Below are positions 34,986 through 41,721 of a stretch of DNA of 64,000 nt, one piece after another (positions within the stretch are counted from its first letter, which is position 1; each line of letters begins with the position of its first letter). The notes beneath the pieces are model-generated. The model did not search any database and had not been told where the DNA came from. It worked only from the letters and a program-made list of their open reading frames with translations. A program made the translations under genes and the position numbers. The stretch spans positions 308,412-372,411 of the forward strand of contig NZ_VYVA01000004.1 in the NCBI RefSeq assembly GCF_009193215.1, given 5' to 3'. Origin of the DNA: Flavicella marina. GTDB lineage: Bacteria > Bacteroidota > Bacteroidia > Flavobacteriales > Flavobacteriaceae.

Positions 34986-35114
34986 AGGACAACGTTTACA
35001 GTTGGTTTTTCCACTTTTTTTATATTTTTTACAACACTTGTTCTTTTTCTTCTTACCACAAGAAGTTGCACAATCTCCGCTAATAACACAAGGAGAAATC
35101 AATACTGGCCCCAT
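34977..35114 (-). CDS. 45-residue Cys/Lys-rich protein, unannotated by length
   Basis: ATG at 35114, TAG at 34977-34979. The product has seven Cys (positions 9, 15, 19, 27, 28, 39, 42) and about 13 Lys; the patterns are SPCVISGDCATSCGKKKK and NKCCKKYKKSG with CKRC near the end. It has no signal peptide. CxxxC, CC and CxxC spacing suggests a metal-binding or redox-active knot. A TACTTTTG -7 box lies 31 bases upstream, and its stop is inside a terminator, so it is a complete small transcription unit. An iron-box-like palindrome overlaps the predicted start site. I recognise no characterised family. Confidence 0.75.
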   Translation of the reverse strand: MGPVLISPCVISGDCATSCGKKKKNKCCKKYKKSGKTNCKRCPKI

Positions 35115-35125
35115 ATAAATTGTTC

Positions 35126-35142
35126 TTATTTAGAATAAATAA
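35126..35142. promoter_or_regulatory. Candidate Fur-family operator over the start site of the Cys-rich gene
   Basis: TTATTT, AGAAT, AAATAA: a 6-5-6 inverted repeat containing the same 15-mer as at 30524. It lies immediately after the -7 box (minus strand), at the predicted transcription start, where repressors bind. Confidence 0.5.
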
Positions 35143-35145
35143 AGA

Positions 35146-35153
35146 CAAAAGTA
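35146..35153 (-). promoter_or_regulatory. TAnnTTTG -7 box of the Cys-rich gene
   Basis: Minus-strand TACTTTTG, 31 bases before the ATG at 35114. Confidence 0.6.
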
Positions 35154-35193
35154 TAAAATATTTTTCTAGTAGCCAGTATTTTAACAAAAATAA

Positions 35194-35691
35194 TTATTCG
35201 GTAGCAGTTGCAATCGTATTGATATCTCTATCAAATAAGTAATGTCCGGTTTTATCGCTTCCAATAATATTAAGTTTGTCTAGCAGCGTTCTAGCTGTAG
35301 ATTCTTCTTCTAATTGCTCAGTAACATACCATTGCATAAAGTTATGAACGTTGTAATCTTTTAATTGTAAACATTCAAAAATAACCTTGTTAATTTGTTC
35401 AGTTACAAACATTTCACTTTTGAGAAAATGTTCGAAAAGCGCATTGAGGTTTTCAAATCTATCCAATGGTTTATCTAATTGAGGAATTGTAACTTCTCCT
35501 CCTCTTTCATTGACAAACTTGACCAATTTCGTCATGTGTGCTTTTTCTTCTTCAGATTGTGCATAGAAAAAATCTGCTACACCACTAAATCCTTTATTAT
35601 CTGCCCAAGAAGCCATTGCTAAGTACTGCATAGAAGCGCTTGCTTCGTATTTTATTTGATCATTTAATAGATCTTGAATCTTTGTTTTCAT
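35194..35691 (-). CDS. Ferritin
   Basis: 165-residue non-haem ferritin that stores iron in a 24-mer shell and detoxifies Fe(II). The ATG at 35691 (MKTKIQDLLNDQIKYEAS) is chosen; the in-frame TTG seven codons upstream gives an atypical leader. Ferroxidase ligands are visible in YEASASMQYLAMASW (helix A, Glu about 17), SEEEKAHMTKLV (helix B Glu and His) and EQLEEESTARTLLD (helix D region). It is separate from the small Cys-rich gene downstream. No obvious -7 box was found; the leader is AT-rich. Confidence 0.96.
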   Translation of the reverse strand: MKTKIQDLLNDQIKYEASASMQYLAMASWADNKGFSGVADFFYAQSEEEKAHMTKLVKFVNERGGEVTIPQLDKPLDRFENLNALFEHFLKSEMFVTEQINKVIFECLQLKDYNVHNFMQWYVTEQLEEESTARTLLDKLNIIGSDKTGHYLFDRDINTIATATE

Positions 35692-35762
35692 CTTAAATAA
35701 TTTTAAATCCAAGATATAAAAGAAAGTTCAAAAAAATAAATATTAAAATTCTTTTTTTTTGA

Positions 35763-36794
35763 TTAAGAATTTAAAATTGCTTTGTTGATTTTTTTAATCA
35801 AACTTGGTCCCTCATATATAAACCCTGTGTAAATCTGAACCAAATCAGCGCCAGCTTTGATTTTATCTAATGCATCAGTAGCAGAATGAATTCCCCCTAC
35901 TCCAATAATTGGAAAAGCTTTATTCGATTTATCTGCTAAATATTTTATTGTTGCGGTACTTCTTTCAGCAATTGGTTTACCGCTCAAACCTCCGTTACCA
36001 ATTGTGTCGAGCTGTTCATCCGTTGCTTTCAACCCCTCTCTATTCGTAGATGTGTTGGATGCAATTACTCCGTCAATCTTAGTTTCTGCCACCAAGTCAA
36101 CAATTTCATCCAATTGACGATCATTTAAATCTGGTGCAATTTTTAACAAGATTGGTTTTTGAATGGCTTCTTTATTATTCAAATCTTGTACAGCTTCAAT
36201 TAATTCAATCAAATAATCTTTGTCTTGTAATTTAGCATGACTTCCTACATTTGGACAGCTTACATTTAACACAAAATAATCTACATATGGATGTAAACCT
36301 TTAAATACTTCACAATAATCTTGCGTGTATTGCTCCGTCGGAATATCTGTATTCTTACCAAGATTTCCACCGATGATCAGTTTGCCTTTGTTCTTTTTAA
36401 GGTTTTCAATAGCTGCTTCTAATCCTTCATTATTGAACCCCATTCTATTGATAATTCCTTGATCATCTTTCAAACGAAACAATCTCTTTTTAGGATTTCC
36501 TGCTTGTCCCTTAGGAGTTACAGTACCTATCTCAATAAAACCAAAACCGAAATCCGCCAACTCATTATACAATACTGCATTTTTATCAAATCCAGCAGCT
36601 AATCCAACTGGGTTCTTAAATTTCAAACCAAACAATTCTCTTTCTAAACGTACATCGTTTACCTGAAACATTCCTTTTATCAATGCAGATATTCCAGGGA
36701 TTTTTGAAATATTTTTTATCACAGAAAATGTAAAGTAATGTACTTTTTCTGGGTCGAATTGAAAAAGTATAGGTCGTATAATCGATTTGTACAT
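35763..36794 (-). CDS. pyrD: Quinone-dependent dihydroorotate dehydrogenase (class 2)
   Basis: 343-residue membrane-associated flavoenzyme of pyrimidine synthesis, oxidising dihydroorotate with quinone. The N-terminal amphipathic extension (about 1-40, [21 protein letters not shown]) is the class 2 hallmark. The FMN barrel carries [15 protein letters not shown] (about 62-76), [28 protein letters not shown] and [14 protein letters not shown]. The loop that bears the catalytic base reads NVSCPN: the residue that is Ser in E. coli class 2 enzymes is Cys here, as in class 1. The ATG at 36794 is preceded by a good promoter. Confidence 0.95.
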   Translation of the reverse strand: MYKSIIRPILFQFDPEKVHYFTFSVIKNISKIPGISALIKGMFQVNDVRLERELFGLKFKNPVGLAAGFDKNAVLYNELADFGFGFIEIGTVTPKGQAGNPKKRLFRLKDDQGIINRMGFNNEGLEAAIENLKKNKGKLIIGGNLGKNTDIPTEQYTQDYCEVFKGLHPYVDYFVLNVSCPNVGSHAKLQDKDYLIELIEAVQDLNNKEAIQKPILLKIAPDLNDRQLDEIVDLVAETKIDGVIASNTSTNREGLKATDEQLDTIGNGGLSGKPIAERSTATIKYLADKSNKAFPIIGVGGIHSATDALDKIKAGADLVQIYTGFIYEGPSLIKKINKAILNS

Positions 36795-36838
36795 AGATAA
36801 CTTCTTTAGAAGATTTCTTAATTATTTTAAGAACGCTG

Positions 36839-36869
36839 CAAATTTACGAAATAACCATCAGAGAGCCAA
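36839..36869 (-). promoter_or_regulatory. Promoter of pyrD
   Basis: Minus-strand TTG (plus 36867-36869), 20-base spacer and TAAATTTG (plus 36839-36846), 44 bases before the ATG. Confidence 0.65.
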
Positions 36870-36982
36870 TTTTCAAAACACTTGATGTCTTTCAATATTT
36901 AATCATCTGAAACTTCGCTACACAAAGAACCAAAACCTGGGAGACAACGTCTTTTTAAATTTTAATACCAATGGCTTCACAT

Positions 36983-37025
36983 AAAAAAACGTACCCTGAG
37001 TCAAGCTCAGGGTACGTTTTTTTTT
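36983..37025. terminator. Terminator of pheT, related to the CTTCGACAAGCTCAG repeat
   Basis: AAAAAACGTACCCTGAG, TCAAG, CTCAGGGTACGTTTTTTT: an 18-bp-class stem. It shares the TACCCT...AAGCTCAGGGTAC core with the hairpin at 24903. The rest of the 248-base gap to pyrD (36795-37042) holds only the pyrD promoter. Confidence 0.88.
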
Positions 37026-37042
37026 AAAAGACTTATGATATA

Positions 37043-39469
37043 TTATCTCAAACTAGCTTCTACATTCTTTTCAAATGTTGCTTGTAGTTTTTGCATTATT
37101 TTGTCGATTTGCTTATCGTTCAATGTTTTCTGCTCGTCTTGTAATAAGAAACTCACCGCATACGATTTTTTATTGGCAGGAAGTTTATTACCTTCATAAA
37201 CATCAAATAAATCAACTTCTTTCAATAATTTTCTTTCTGATTGAAAGGCTAAATTGTAAATCTCGCCAAAAGTCACCGTACTATCAACTAACAACGATAA
37301 ATCTCTTTTCACAGCTGGGAATTTTGGCAATGCTTTTACCTTGACCCCTTTTTTGCTAGAAATTTTCAAAACATTATCCCAGTTAAAATCAACATAGATA
37401 ACCTCTTGTTTGATTCCAAAAGATTTTAAAATAGTTTGTTTTACAATTCCAACATCAGCCAATTTAATTTTTCCAAGACTCAAAGTAATTCCTTCAGAAA
37501 AAACATCATTTTTAGTAGGAGTCGTTTTTAATGCAGTTGCCCCTAACCTAGCCAAAACAGAATTTACTACACCTTTAACATAAAAGAAATCAGATGTTTT
37601 ATTCGTTTTCAACCAAGAATCTTGTGTTCTATTTCCGGTAACAAAAAGTGATAAATGCTTTAACTCTTCGTATTTATCTTCAAATTTGTGATATGTTTTT
37701 CCGAATTCGAAAAACTGCAATGCGTTGTTTTTTCTATTGATATTGTATGCAACAGACTCTAAACCACTAAACAATAATGATTGACGCATCACTGCCAAAT
37801 CATTGCTCAAAGGGTTTAACATTTCTACATTGTTGTCTGGGTTTAAATTTTCTGAATGCTCTATATATGAAGCTTTGGTAAGCGAATTAGACATGATTTC
37901 GTGAAAACCAAGCCCATTCAACTGATTCCCAACAATATTTTCAACTTTCACTCCATTGAAATCTGAAAATGAAATTGAAGTATTTAGTTTATGTGAAAAT
38001 TGGATGTTATTATACCCATATACGCGTAAAATTTCTTCAATCAAATCAGCCTCTCGTTGCACATCTACTCTATATGCAGGTACTGTTAAACCTAATCCAC
38101 CTTCCGTTTCACTATTTATTTTAATCTCTAATGAAGCCAAAATATTTTTTATCGTTTCATTTGGTAATTTTTCACCAATCAAACGTGCAGCATTTTCGTA
38201 TGAAAGTAACAACTCAAAATCCTCAATTTTTGTAGGATATAAATCGTCAATATCAGAAGAAATAGTACCACCTGCAATTTCAGTAATCAACAAGGCTGCT
38301 CTTTTCAAAGCATATTTTGTGAAATTCGGATCTATCCCTCTTTCAAATCGGAAAGAAGCATCTGTGTTTAAGGCATGTCTTTTGGCAGATTTTCTAACAG
38401 AAACCGGATTAAAATATGCACTTTCTAAAAAGATAGAAGTTGTATTTTCTGATACTCCAGAATCTTCTCCTCCGAATACACCTGCGATACACAATGGATT
38501 AGAATCTCCATCACAAATCATTAAATCTTCGTTATGCAACTCTCTTTCTACACCGTCTAAAGTTGTAAACTTGGTTCCTTGTTCTAAGGTTTTAACCAAA
38601 ATTTTATTCCCCTTAACTTTCATTGCATCAAAAGCATGCAAAGGTTGTCCCAATTCATGTAGCACATAGTTTGTTATATCAACTACATTGTTGATCGGAC
38701 TTAACCCGATCGCATTCAATCTAGATTTTATCCAATCTGGAGACTCGCCTACTTTTACATCTGTTATTGTAACACCGCAATATCTAGGAGCCAATTCTTT
38801 GTTTTCAACTTCAATATCGAATTTTAATTTCCTTTCATCTACATGAAAATTACTAACAGAAGGAGAGATTAACTCTAAAGAAACACCTTGTTGTATCAAG
38901 CCTGCTCTTAAATCTCGTGCAGTACCATAATGACTCATGGCATCTGCTCGGTTCGGAGTTAATCCGATTTCAAAAACCTCATCAATTTCAATATCAAAAA
39001 CTTCAGCAGCAGGAGTTCCCGGTTTTAAAGCATCATCTAGAACCAAAATTCCATCATGACCTTTACCAAGTCCTAACTCATCTTCAGCACATATCATCCC
39101 TAGACTTAATTCTCCACGAATTTTCCCTTTCTTTATTTTAAATCCTTCACCTTTGTCATCGTACAAAACTGTTCCCACAGTAGCAACTGGTACTTTTTGA
39201 CCTGCGGCTACATTCGGTGCTCCACAAACTATTTGAACGGGTTCCTCTTTTCCAATATTTACAGTTGTTACACTTAATTTATCGGCATTGGGATGTTTTT
39301 CACAAGTTAAAACTTCTCCAACAACAACCCCTTCTAAACTACCTTTGATAGATTCTATTCTGTCAATTCCTTCAACCTCTAATCCTAAATCAGTAAGTAA
39401 TTCTCCAGTTTTTACAGCTTCCCAATCAATTTTTAAAAATTGTTTTAGCCAATTGTATGATATTTTCAT
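37043..39469 (-). CDS. pheT: Phenylalanine--tRNA ligase beta subunit
   Basis: 808-residue beta subunit of the (alpha-beta)2 enzyme that charges tRNA-Phe. Domains in order: an N-terminal catalytic-like segment MKISYNWLKQFL, a tRNA-binding EMAP-II-like domain (about 42-150; ADKLSVTTVNIG, IVCGAPNVAAGQKVPV), B3/B4 (about 210-390; GRYCGVTITDVKVGESPDW, FDAMKVKGNKILV), B5 (about 400-475; DADLIEEILRVYGYNNI) and a C-terminal FDX-ACB anticodon-binding domain (about 715-808; FPAVKRDLSLLVDS). Length is standard. A TATATTTG box lies 31 bases upstream. pheS is not in the window. Confidence 0.97.
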   Translation of the reverse strand: MKISYNWLKQFLKIDWEAVKTGELLTDLGLEVEGIDRIESIKGSLEGVVVGEVLTCEKHPNADKLSVTTVNIGKEEPVQIVCGAPNVAAGQKVPVATVGTVLYDDKGEGFKIKKGKIRGELSLGMICAEDELGLGKGHDGILVLDDALKPGTPAAEVFDIEIDEVFEIGLTPNRADAMSHYGTARDLRAGLIQQGVSLELISPSVSNFHVDERKLKFDIEVENKELAPRYCGVTITDVKVGESPDWIKSRLNAIGLSPINNVVDITNYVLHELGQPLHAFDAMKVKGNKILVKTLEQGTKFTTLDGVERELHNEDLMICDGDSNPLCIAGVFGGEDSGVSENTTSIFLESAYFNPVSVRKSAKRHALNTDASFRFERGIDPNFTKYALKRAALLITEIAGGTISSDIDDLYPTKIEDFELLLSYENAARLIGEKLPNETIKNILASLEIKINSETEGGLGLTVPAYRVDVQREADLIEEILRVYGYNNIQFSHKLNTSISFSDFNGVKVENIVGNQLNGLGFHEIMSNSLTKASYIEHSENLNPDNNVEMLNPLSNDLAVMRQSLLFSGLESVAYNINRKNNALQFFEFGKTYHKFEDKYEELKHLSLFVTGNRTQDSWLKTNKTSDFFYVKGVVNSVLARLGATALKTTPTKNDVFSEGITLSLGKIKLADVGIVKQTILKSFGIKQEVIYVDFNWDNVLKISSKKGVKVKALPKFPAVKRDLSLLVDSTVTFGEIYNLAFQSERKLLKEVDLFDVYEGNKLPANKKSYAVSFLLQDEQKTLNDKQIDKIMQKLQATFEKNVEASLR

Positions 39470-39499
39470 TCTTGTGAAATAAAGTTCTTAAATAGGCGG

Positions 39500-39507
39500 C
39501 AAATATA
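39500..39507 (-). promoter_or_regulatory. TAnnTTTG -7 box of pheT
   Basis: Minus-strand TATATTTG, 30 bases before the ATG; no clear -33 element. Confidence 0.55.
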
Positions 39508-39635
39508 CGGAAAGCATTAAAAATATAACAGGAACTCTTATTTAAAATTAAGGGTAATTATTAATGACATGTTTTGCCTAATTCGATTTCTATAAGGGAT
39601 AAAATAAGATAGTTTGTATCTTCGCAAAAAAAACG

Positions 39636-39926
39636 ATGACCATTATTAAATTATTTAGAACAATCAGCATTGCAGAGGGAATCTCTTTGCTATTATTATT
39701 CGGTATTGCGATGCCAGTAAAATATATTTTAGACAAGCCTCTTTTGGTAGAGATTGTAGGTATGGCACATGGACTTTTATTTATTGCTTATATTTTTTTC
39801 GCAGTTTATTATAAGTTTAAAGTAAAATGGAAGTTTAAAGATTTTTTCTTCATATGCTTTGCATCTGTGCTTCCGTTTGGTACATTTTATATCGACAAAA
39901 AATATTTATCAGATATCAACGCATAA
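39636..39926 (+). CDS. DUF3817 membrane protein
   Basis: 96-residue inner-membrane protein with three hydrophobic helices (about 8-30, 40-60, 68-88). It has the DUF3817 pattern: an initial FRTISIAEGISLLLLFGIAM, the buried VGMAHGLLFIAYIF (His-containing helix) and FASVLPFGTFYIDKKYL. Members of this family are uncharacterised integral membrane proteins. It is a single gene with a strong terminator, diverging from pheT. A TATCTTCG sequence 11 bases upstream may be its -7 box. Confidence 0.88.
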   Translation: MTIIKLFRTISIAEGISLLLLFGIAMPVKYILDKPLLVEIVGMAHGLLFIAYIFFAVYYKFKVKWKFKDFFFICFASVLPFGTFYIDKKYLSDINA

Positions 39927-39953
39927 AAAAAGCCGCTGTTCAGCGGCTTTTTT
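39925..39953. terminator. Terminator between DUF3817 and yceI-like genes
   Basis: AAAAAAGCCGCTG, TT, CAGCGGCTTTTTT, beginning at the DUF3817 stop, with A and T runs for both convergent genes; the match extends further through flanking GCAT/ATGC. Confidence 0.92.
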
Positions 39954-39968
39954 ATGCGATTTAAAATT

Positions 39969-40547
39969 TTAGAAAACCAACTTAACATCTAAGTCAAACT
40001 CATTGTCAATTGCTTTGTCTTTTAAATTGTCGAAAAAACTTGAAGAACCATACTTGATTCCGAATTTTGTTCTGTCGATTTCTACATCAGTCTTAGCAGT
40101 ATTCCCCTCAATTTCTATTTCGAAAGAAATTTTTTCAGTGATTCCTTTGATCGTTATTTCTCCCTCAACATCGTATTCATTATCATCATCTTTTGAGACT
40201 TTTGTAAATACTAATTTTGCAGTTTTATAATTCGCTACTCCAAAAAAGTCATCACTTTTTAAATGACCTTCCAATTTGTTTTTATAATCTCCTGTTAAAT
40301 CAGTTACAGTAATTGTCTCCATATCAACGATTACTGTTCCTCCTACTAACTTGTCTTTTTTGAACTCTAAAAAACCTTCTTTAATCTTTATAGTTCCTTC
40401 ATGCTTTCCCGTTACTTTTTCACCAACCCAGTGAATTGCACTTTCTGATGCTTTGATTTCTTTTTTTTCTGTTTTAATAGCACTAAATGACATCGCCAAA
40501 ACCGCTATAATTGCTACTGCTGTTGATTTTAAAATTCTTGTTTTCAT
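39969..40547 (-). CDS. YceI-family periplasmic lipid-binding protein
   Basis: 192 residues with a signal peptide (about 1-22, ending in SFSAIKTEK). The YceI lipocalin-like barrel is indicated by IHWVGEKVTGKHEGTIKI (about 35-53), HLKSDDFFGVANYKTAKLVF (about 96-115) and ITIKGITEKISFEIEI. YceI proteins bind isoprenoid-like hydrophobic chains; some members also protect against oxidants. It is 5 bases downstream of the MarR gene and in its transcription unit, so it is the likely regulated target. Start ATG at 40547. Confidence 0.9.
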   Translation of the reverse strand: MKTRILKSTAVAIIAVLAMSFSAIKTEKKEIKASESAIHWVGEKVTGKHEGTIKIKEGFLEFKKDKLVGGTVIVDMETITVTDLTGDYKNKLEGHLKSDDFFGVANYKTAKLVFTKVSKDDDNEYDVEGEITIKGITEKISFEIEIEGNTAKTDVEIDRTKFGIKYGSSSFFDNLKDKAIDNEFDLDVKLVF

Positions 40548-40552
40548 AATTG

Positions 40553-41014
40553 TTATTTATTATTTGTTCTTAATTTATTTAATAATATGTTTAATTGATT
40601 CGCTTCATGTTCTGTTAAACTTTCTGTTACTTTTTGTTCATGGGTTTTTATTGGTTCATCAATTGTAGCCAATAAATCTAATCCTTCAGGGGTTATTGTA
40701 ATTTCAATTTTTCTTCTGTTGGTTTCACAAGCTACTCTATTTACAAATCCTTTTATCCTTAATTTTTCAATAAGCCGTGTTGTATTACTCATTCGAGAAA
40801 TCATATGCAGTTGTATGTCTTGCAAATTTATTGGCTTTCCTTTCTGCCCCCTTAAAATTCGTAAAACATTGAATTGTTGTGATGTCAAATCATACAGCTT
40901 AAAAAATTCAGATGATTTCTCATTCACCCAATTGCCCGTATACATTAAATTCAATATTACTTTCGTAAAAGAATTCAGTTTACTCTCTTGATTTAATTGT
41001 TTTTCGACTAACAT
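40553..41014 (-). CDS. MarR-family transcriptional regulator controlling yceI
   Basis: 153 residues from the ATG at 41014 (MLVEKQLNQ). An upstream TTG at 41026 lies inside a palindromic operator (41015-41026) and is rejected. The winged helix-turn-helix lies at about 50-120: LTSQQFNVLRILRGQKGKPI, QLHMISRMSNTTRLIEKLR and RKIEITITPEGLDLL. There is no sensing Cys in the first helix; FVNRVACETNRRK carries one Cys in the wing. MarR proteins bind as dimers to palindromes and are commonly released by phenolics or oxidants. Three matching boxes flank its promoter, so autorepression together with yceI is likely. Confidence 0.9.
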   Translation of the reverse strand: MLVEKQLNQESKLNSFTKVILNLMYTGNWVNEKSSEFFKLYDLTSQQFNVLRILRGQKGKPINLQDIQLHMISRMSNTTRLIEKLRIKGFVNRVACETNRRKIEITITPEGLDLLATIDEPIKTHEQKVTESLTEHEANQLNILLNKLRTNNK

Positions 41015-41026
41015 TTGTATATACAA
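41015..41026. promoter_or_regulatory. MarR operator box 1
   Basis: Perfect palindrome TTGTATATACAA in the leader, immediately upstream of the MarR ATG. Confidence 0.7.
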
Positions 41027-41029
41027 CTA

Positions 41030-41041
41030 TTGTTTAGACAA
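41030..41041. promoter_or_regulatory. MarR operator box 2
   Basis: TTGTTTAGACAA, the same TTGTNNANACAA pattern, at the predicted transcription start of MarR-yceI and abutting the -7 box. Confidence 0.7.
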
Positions 41042-41049
41042 CAAATATA
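41042..41049 (-). promoter_or_regulatory. TAnnTTTG -7 box of MarR-yceI
   Basis: Minus-strand TATATTTG, directly next to operator box 2; 28 bases before the ATG. Confidence 0.6.
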
Positions 41050-41088
41050 CAATAATATTATATTCAAAAAGAAAAAACCATTAAATAC

Positions 41089-41100
41089 TTGTACATACAA
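41089..41100. promoter_or_regulatory. MarR operator box 3
   Basis: TTGTACATACAA, differing from box 1 by one base; inside the longer inverted repeat ACTTGTACATACAAGT (41087-41102). Confidence 0.65.
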
Positions 41101-41117
41101 GTTTAAAACTCAAAATA

Positions 41118-41133
41118 ATTAACAAATGTTAAT
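41118..41133. promoter_or_regulatory. 16-bp palindrome shared with the second MarR promoter
   Basis: ATTAACAAATGTTAAT, a perfect 7-2-7 inverted repeat, identical to that at 44270-44285. It covers the -33 region of the zinc-ribbon gene promoter (-7 box at 41144). Confidence 0.65.
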
Positions 41134-41143
41134 CATCGTATTG

Positions 41144-41151
41144 TATCTTTG
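41144..41151 (+). promoter_or_regulatory. TAnnTTTG -7 box of the first zinc-ribbon gene
   Basis: TATCTTTG, 24 bases before the ATG at 41176. Confidence 0.6.
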
Positions 41152-41175
41152 TAATGTAATTGATAATTGTATGCC

Positions 41176-41394
41176 ATGAGTAATTTATGCAACTGTCCAC
41201 ATTGTAGTTCAAAGGAAAGAAGAATTTCTACCCAGCTAAGCTTTTTTAATAAGGTTTTGCCATGTACTACTGTGTATCGTTGCTTAGATTGTGGCTCTCA
41301 GTACATCACGTGCTCAGTGCTTAAAAAAAGATTTTTAGTACAGAAACGATTCTTTTACGAAAACCATTATTGGAATAATGCCGACATAGAATAA
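41176..41394 (+). CDS. Small zinc-ribbon-like protein, first of two paralogues
   Basis: 72 residues from the ATG at 41176 (MSNLCNCPHCSSKERR); an in-frame TTG three codons upstream is less likely. Four Cys in two CxxC-like pairs (CNCPHC near residue 5-10 and RCLDCG about 36-41), with a further PCTTVYRC and TC after them, outline a zinc ribbon. The body STQLSFFNKVLPCTTVYRC is shared with the next gene (STKLSIFKMILPCTRVYRC). No signal peptide. The gene has its own promoter with a candidate MarR site. Function unknown; nucleic-acid or protein binding is possible. Confidence 0.7.
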   Translation: MSNLCNCPHCSSKERRISTQLSFFNKVLPCTTVYRCLDCGSQYITCSVLKKRFLVQKRFFYENHYWNNADIE

Positions 41395-41482
41395 CAAGCA
41401 TATAACAACATAACCAACTTTAACCACTTAAATAAATAAAAAACAAAAAAAATAGAGCAGTAAATTTTGCACAGAAACAATC

Positions 41483-41689
41483 ATGAGTAAACATTGTCCA
41501 ACTTGTAATTCTAGATACAGAAAGCGATCTACAAAACTATCCATATTTAAAATGATTTTACCCTGCACAAGGGTGTATCGTTGCATGTGTTGTTTTAATC
41601 TTTATTTACACTGTGAAGTTTTCAGAGTAAACGTTCCTCTTAATATTTTTAGAGCGTCGAAAATATTTTCGTCAGGTAATAATTCATAA
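41483..41689 (+). CDS. Small zinc-ribbon-like protein, second paralogue
   Basis: 68 residues, ATG at 41483 (MSKHCPTCNSRYRKR). It has C-x2-C at the N-terminus, then LPCTRVYRCMCC and YLHCEVF, closely following the first copy: ST-LS-F, LPCT, VYRC and a second Cys pair keep the same order and spacing. Only the C-terminal tail differs. It lies 88 bases after the first copy. Upstream is a TAAATTTTG sequence, one base longer than the standard -7 box. The two appear to be a tandem duplication that has diverged. Confidence 0.68.
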   Translation: MSKHCPTCNSRYRKRSTKLSIFKMILPCTRVYRCMCCFNLYLHCEVFRVNVPLNIFRASKIFSSGNNS

Positions 41690-41721
41690 GTTATTATTAC
41701 ATTTATATTTTATCGAAATTT

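Noticed and set aside
37956..38669. 237-residue plus-strand frame inside pheT
   Set aside because: It overlaps the conserved PheT domains on the other strand, is compositionally odd (Ser-rich) and has no promoter.
41015..41026. TTG start for the first MarR at 41026
   Set aside because: It lies in the operator palindrome, and an ATG four codons later fits the family start.
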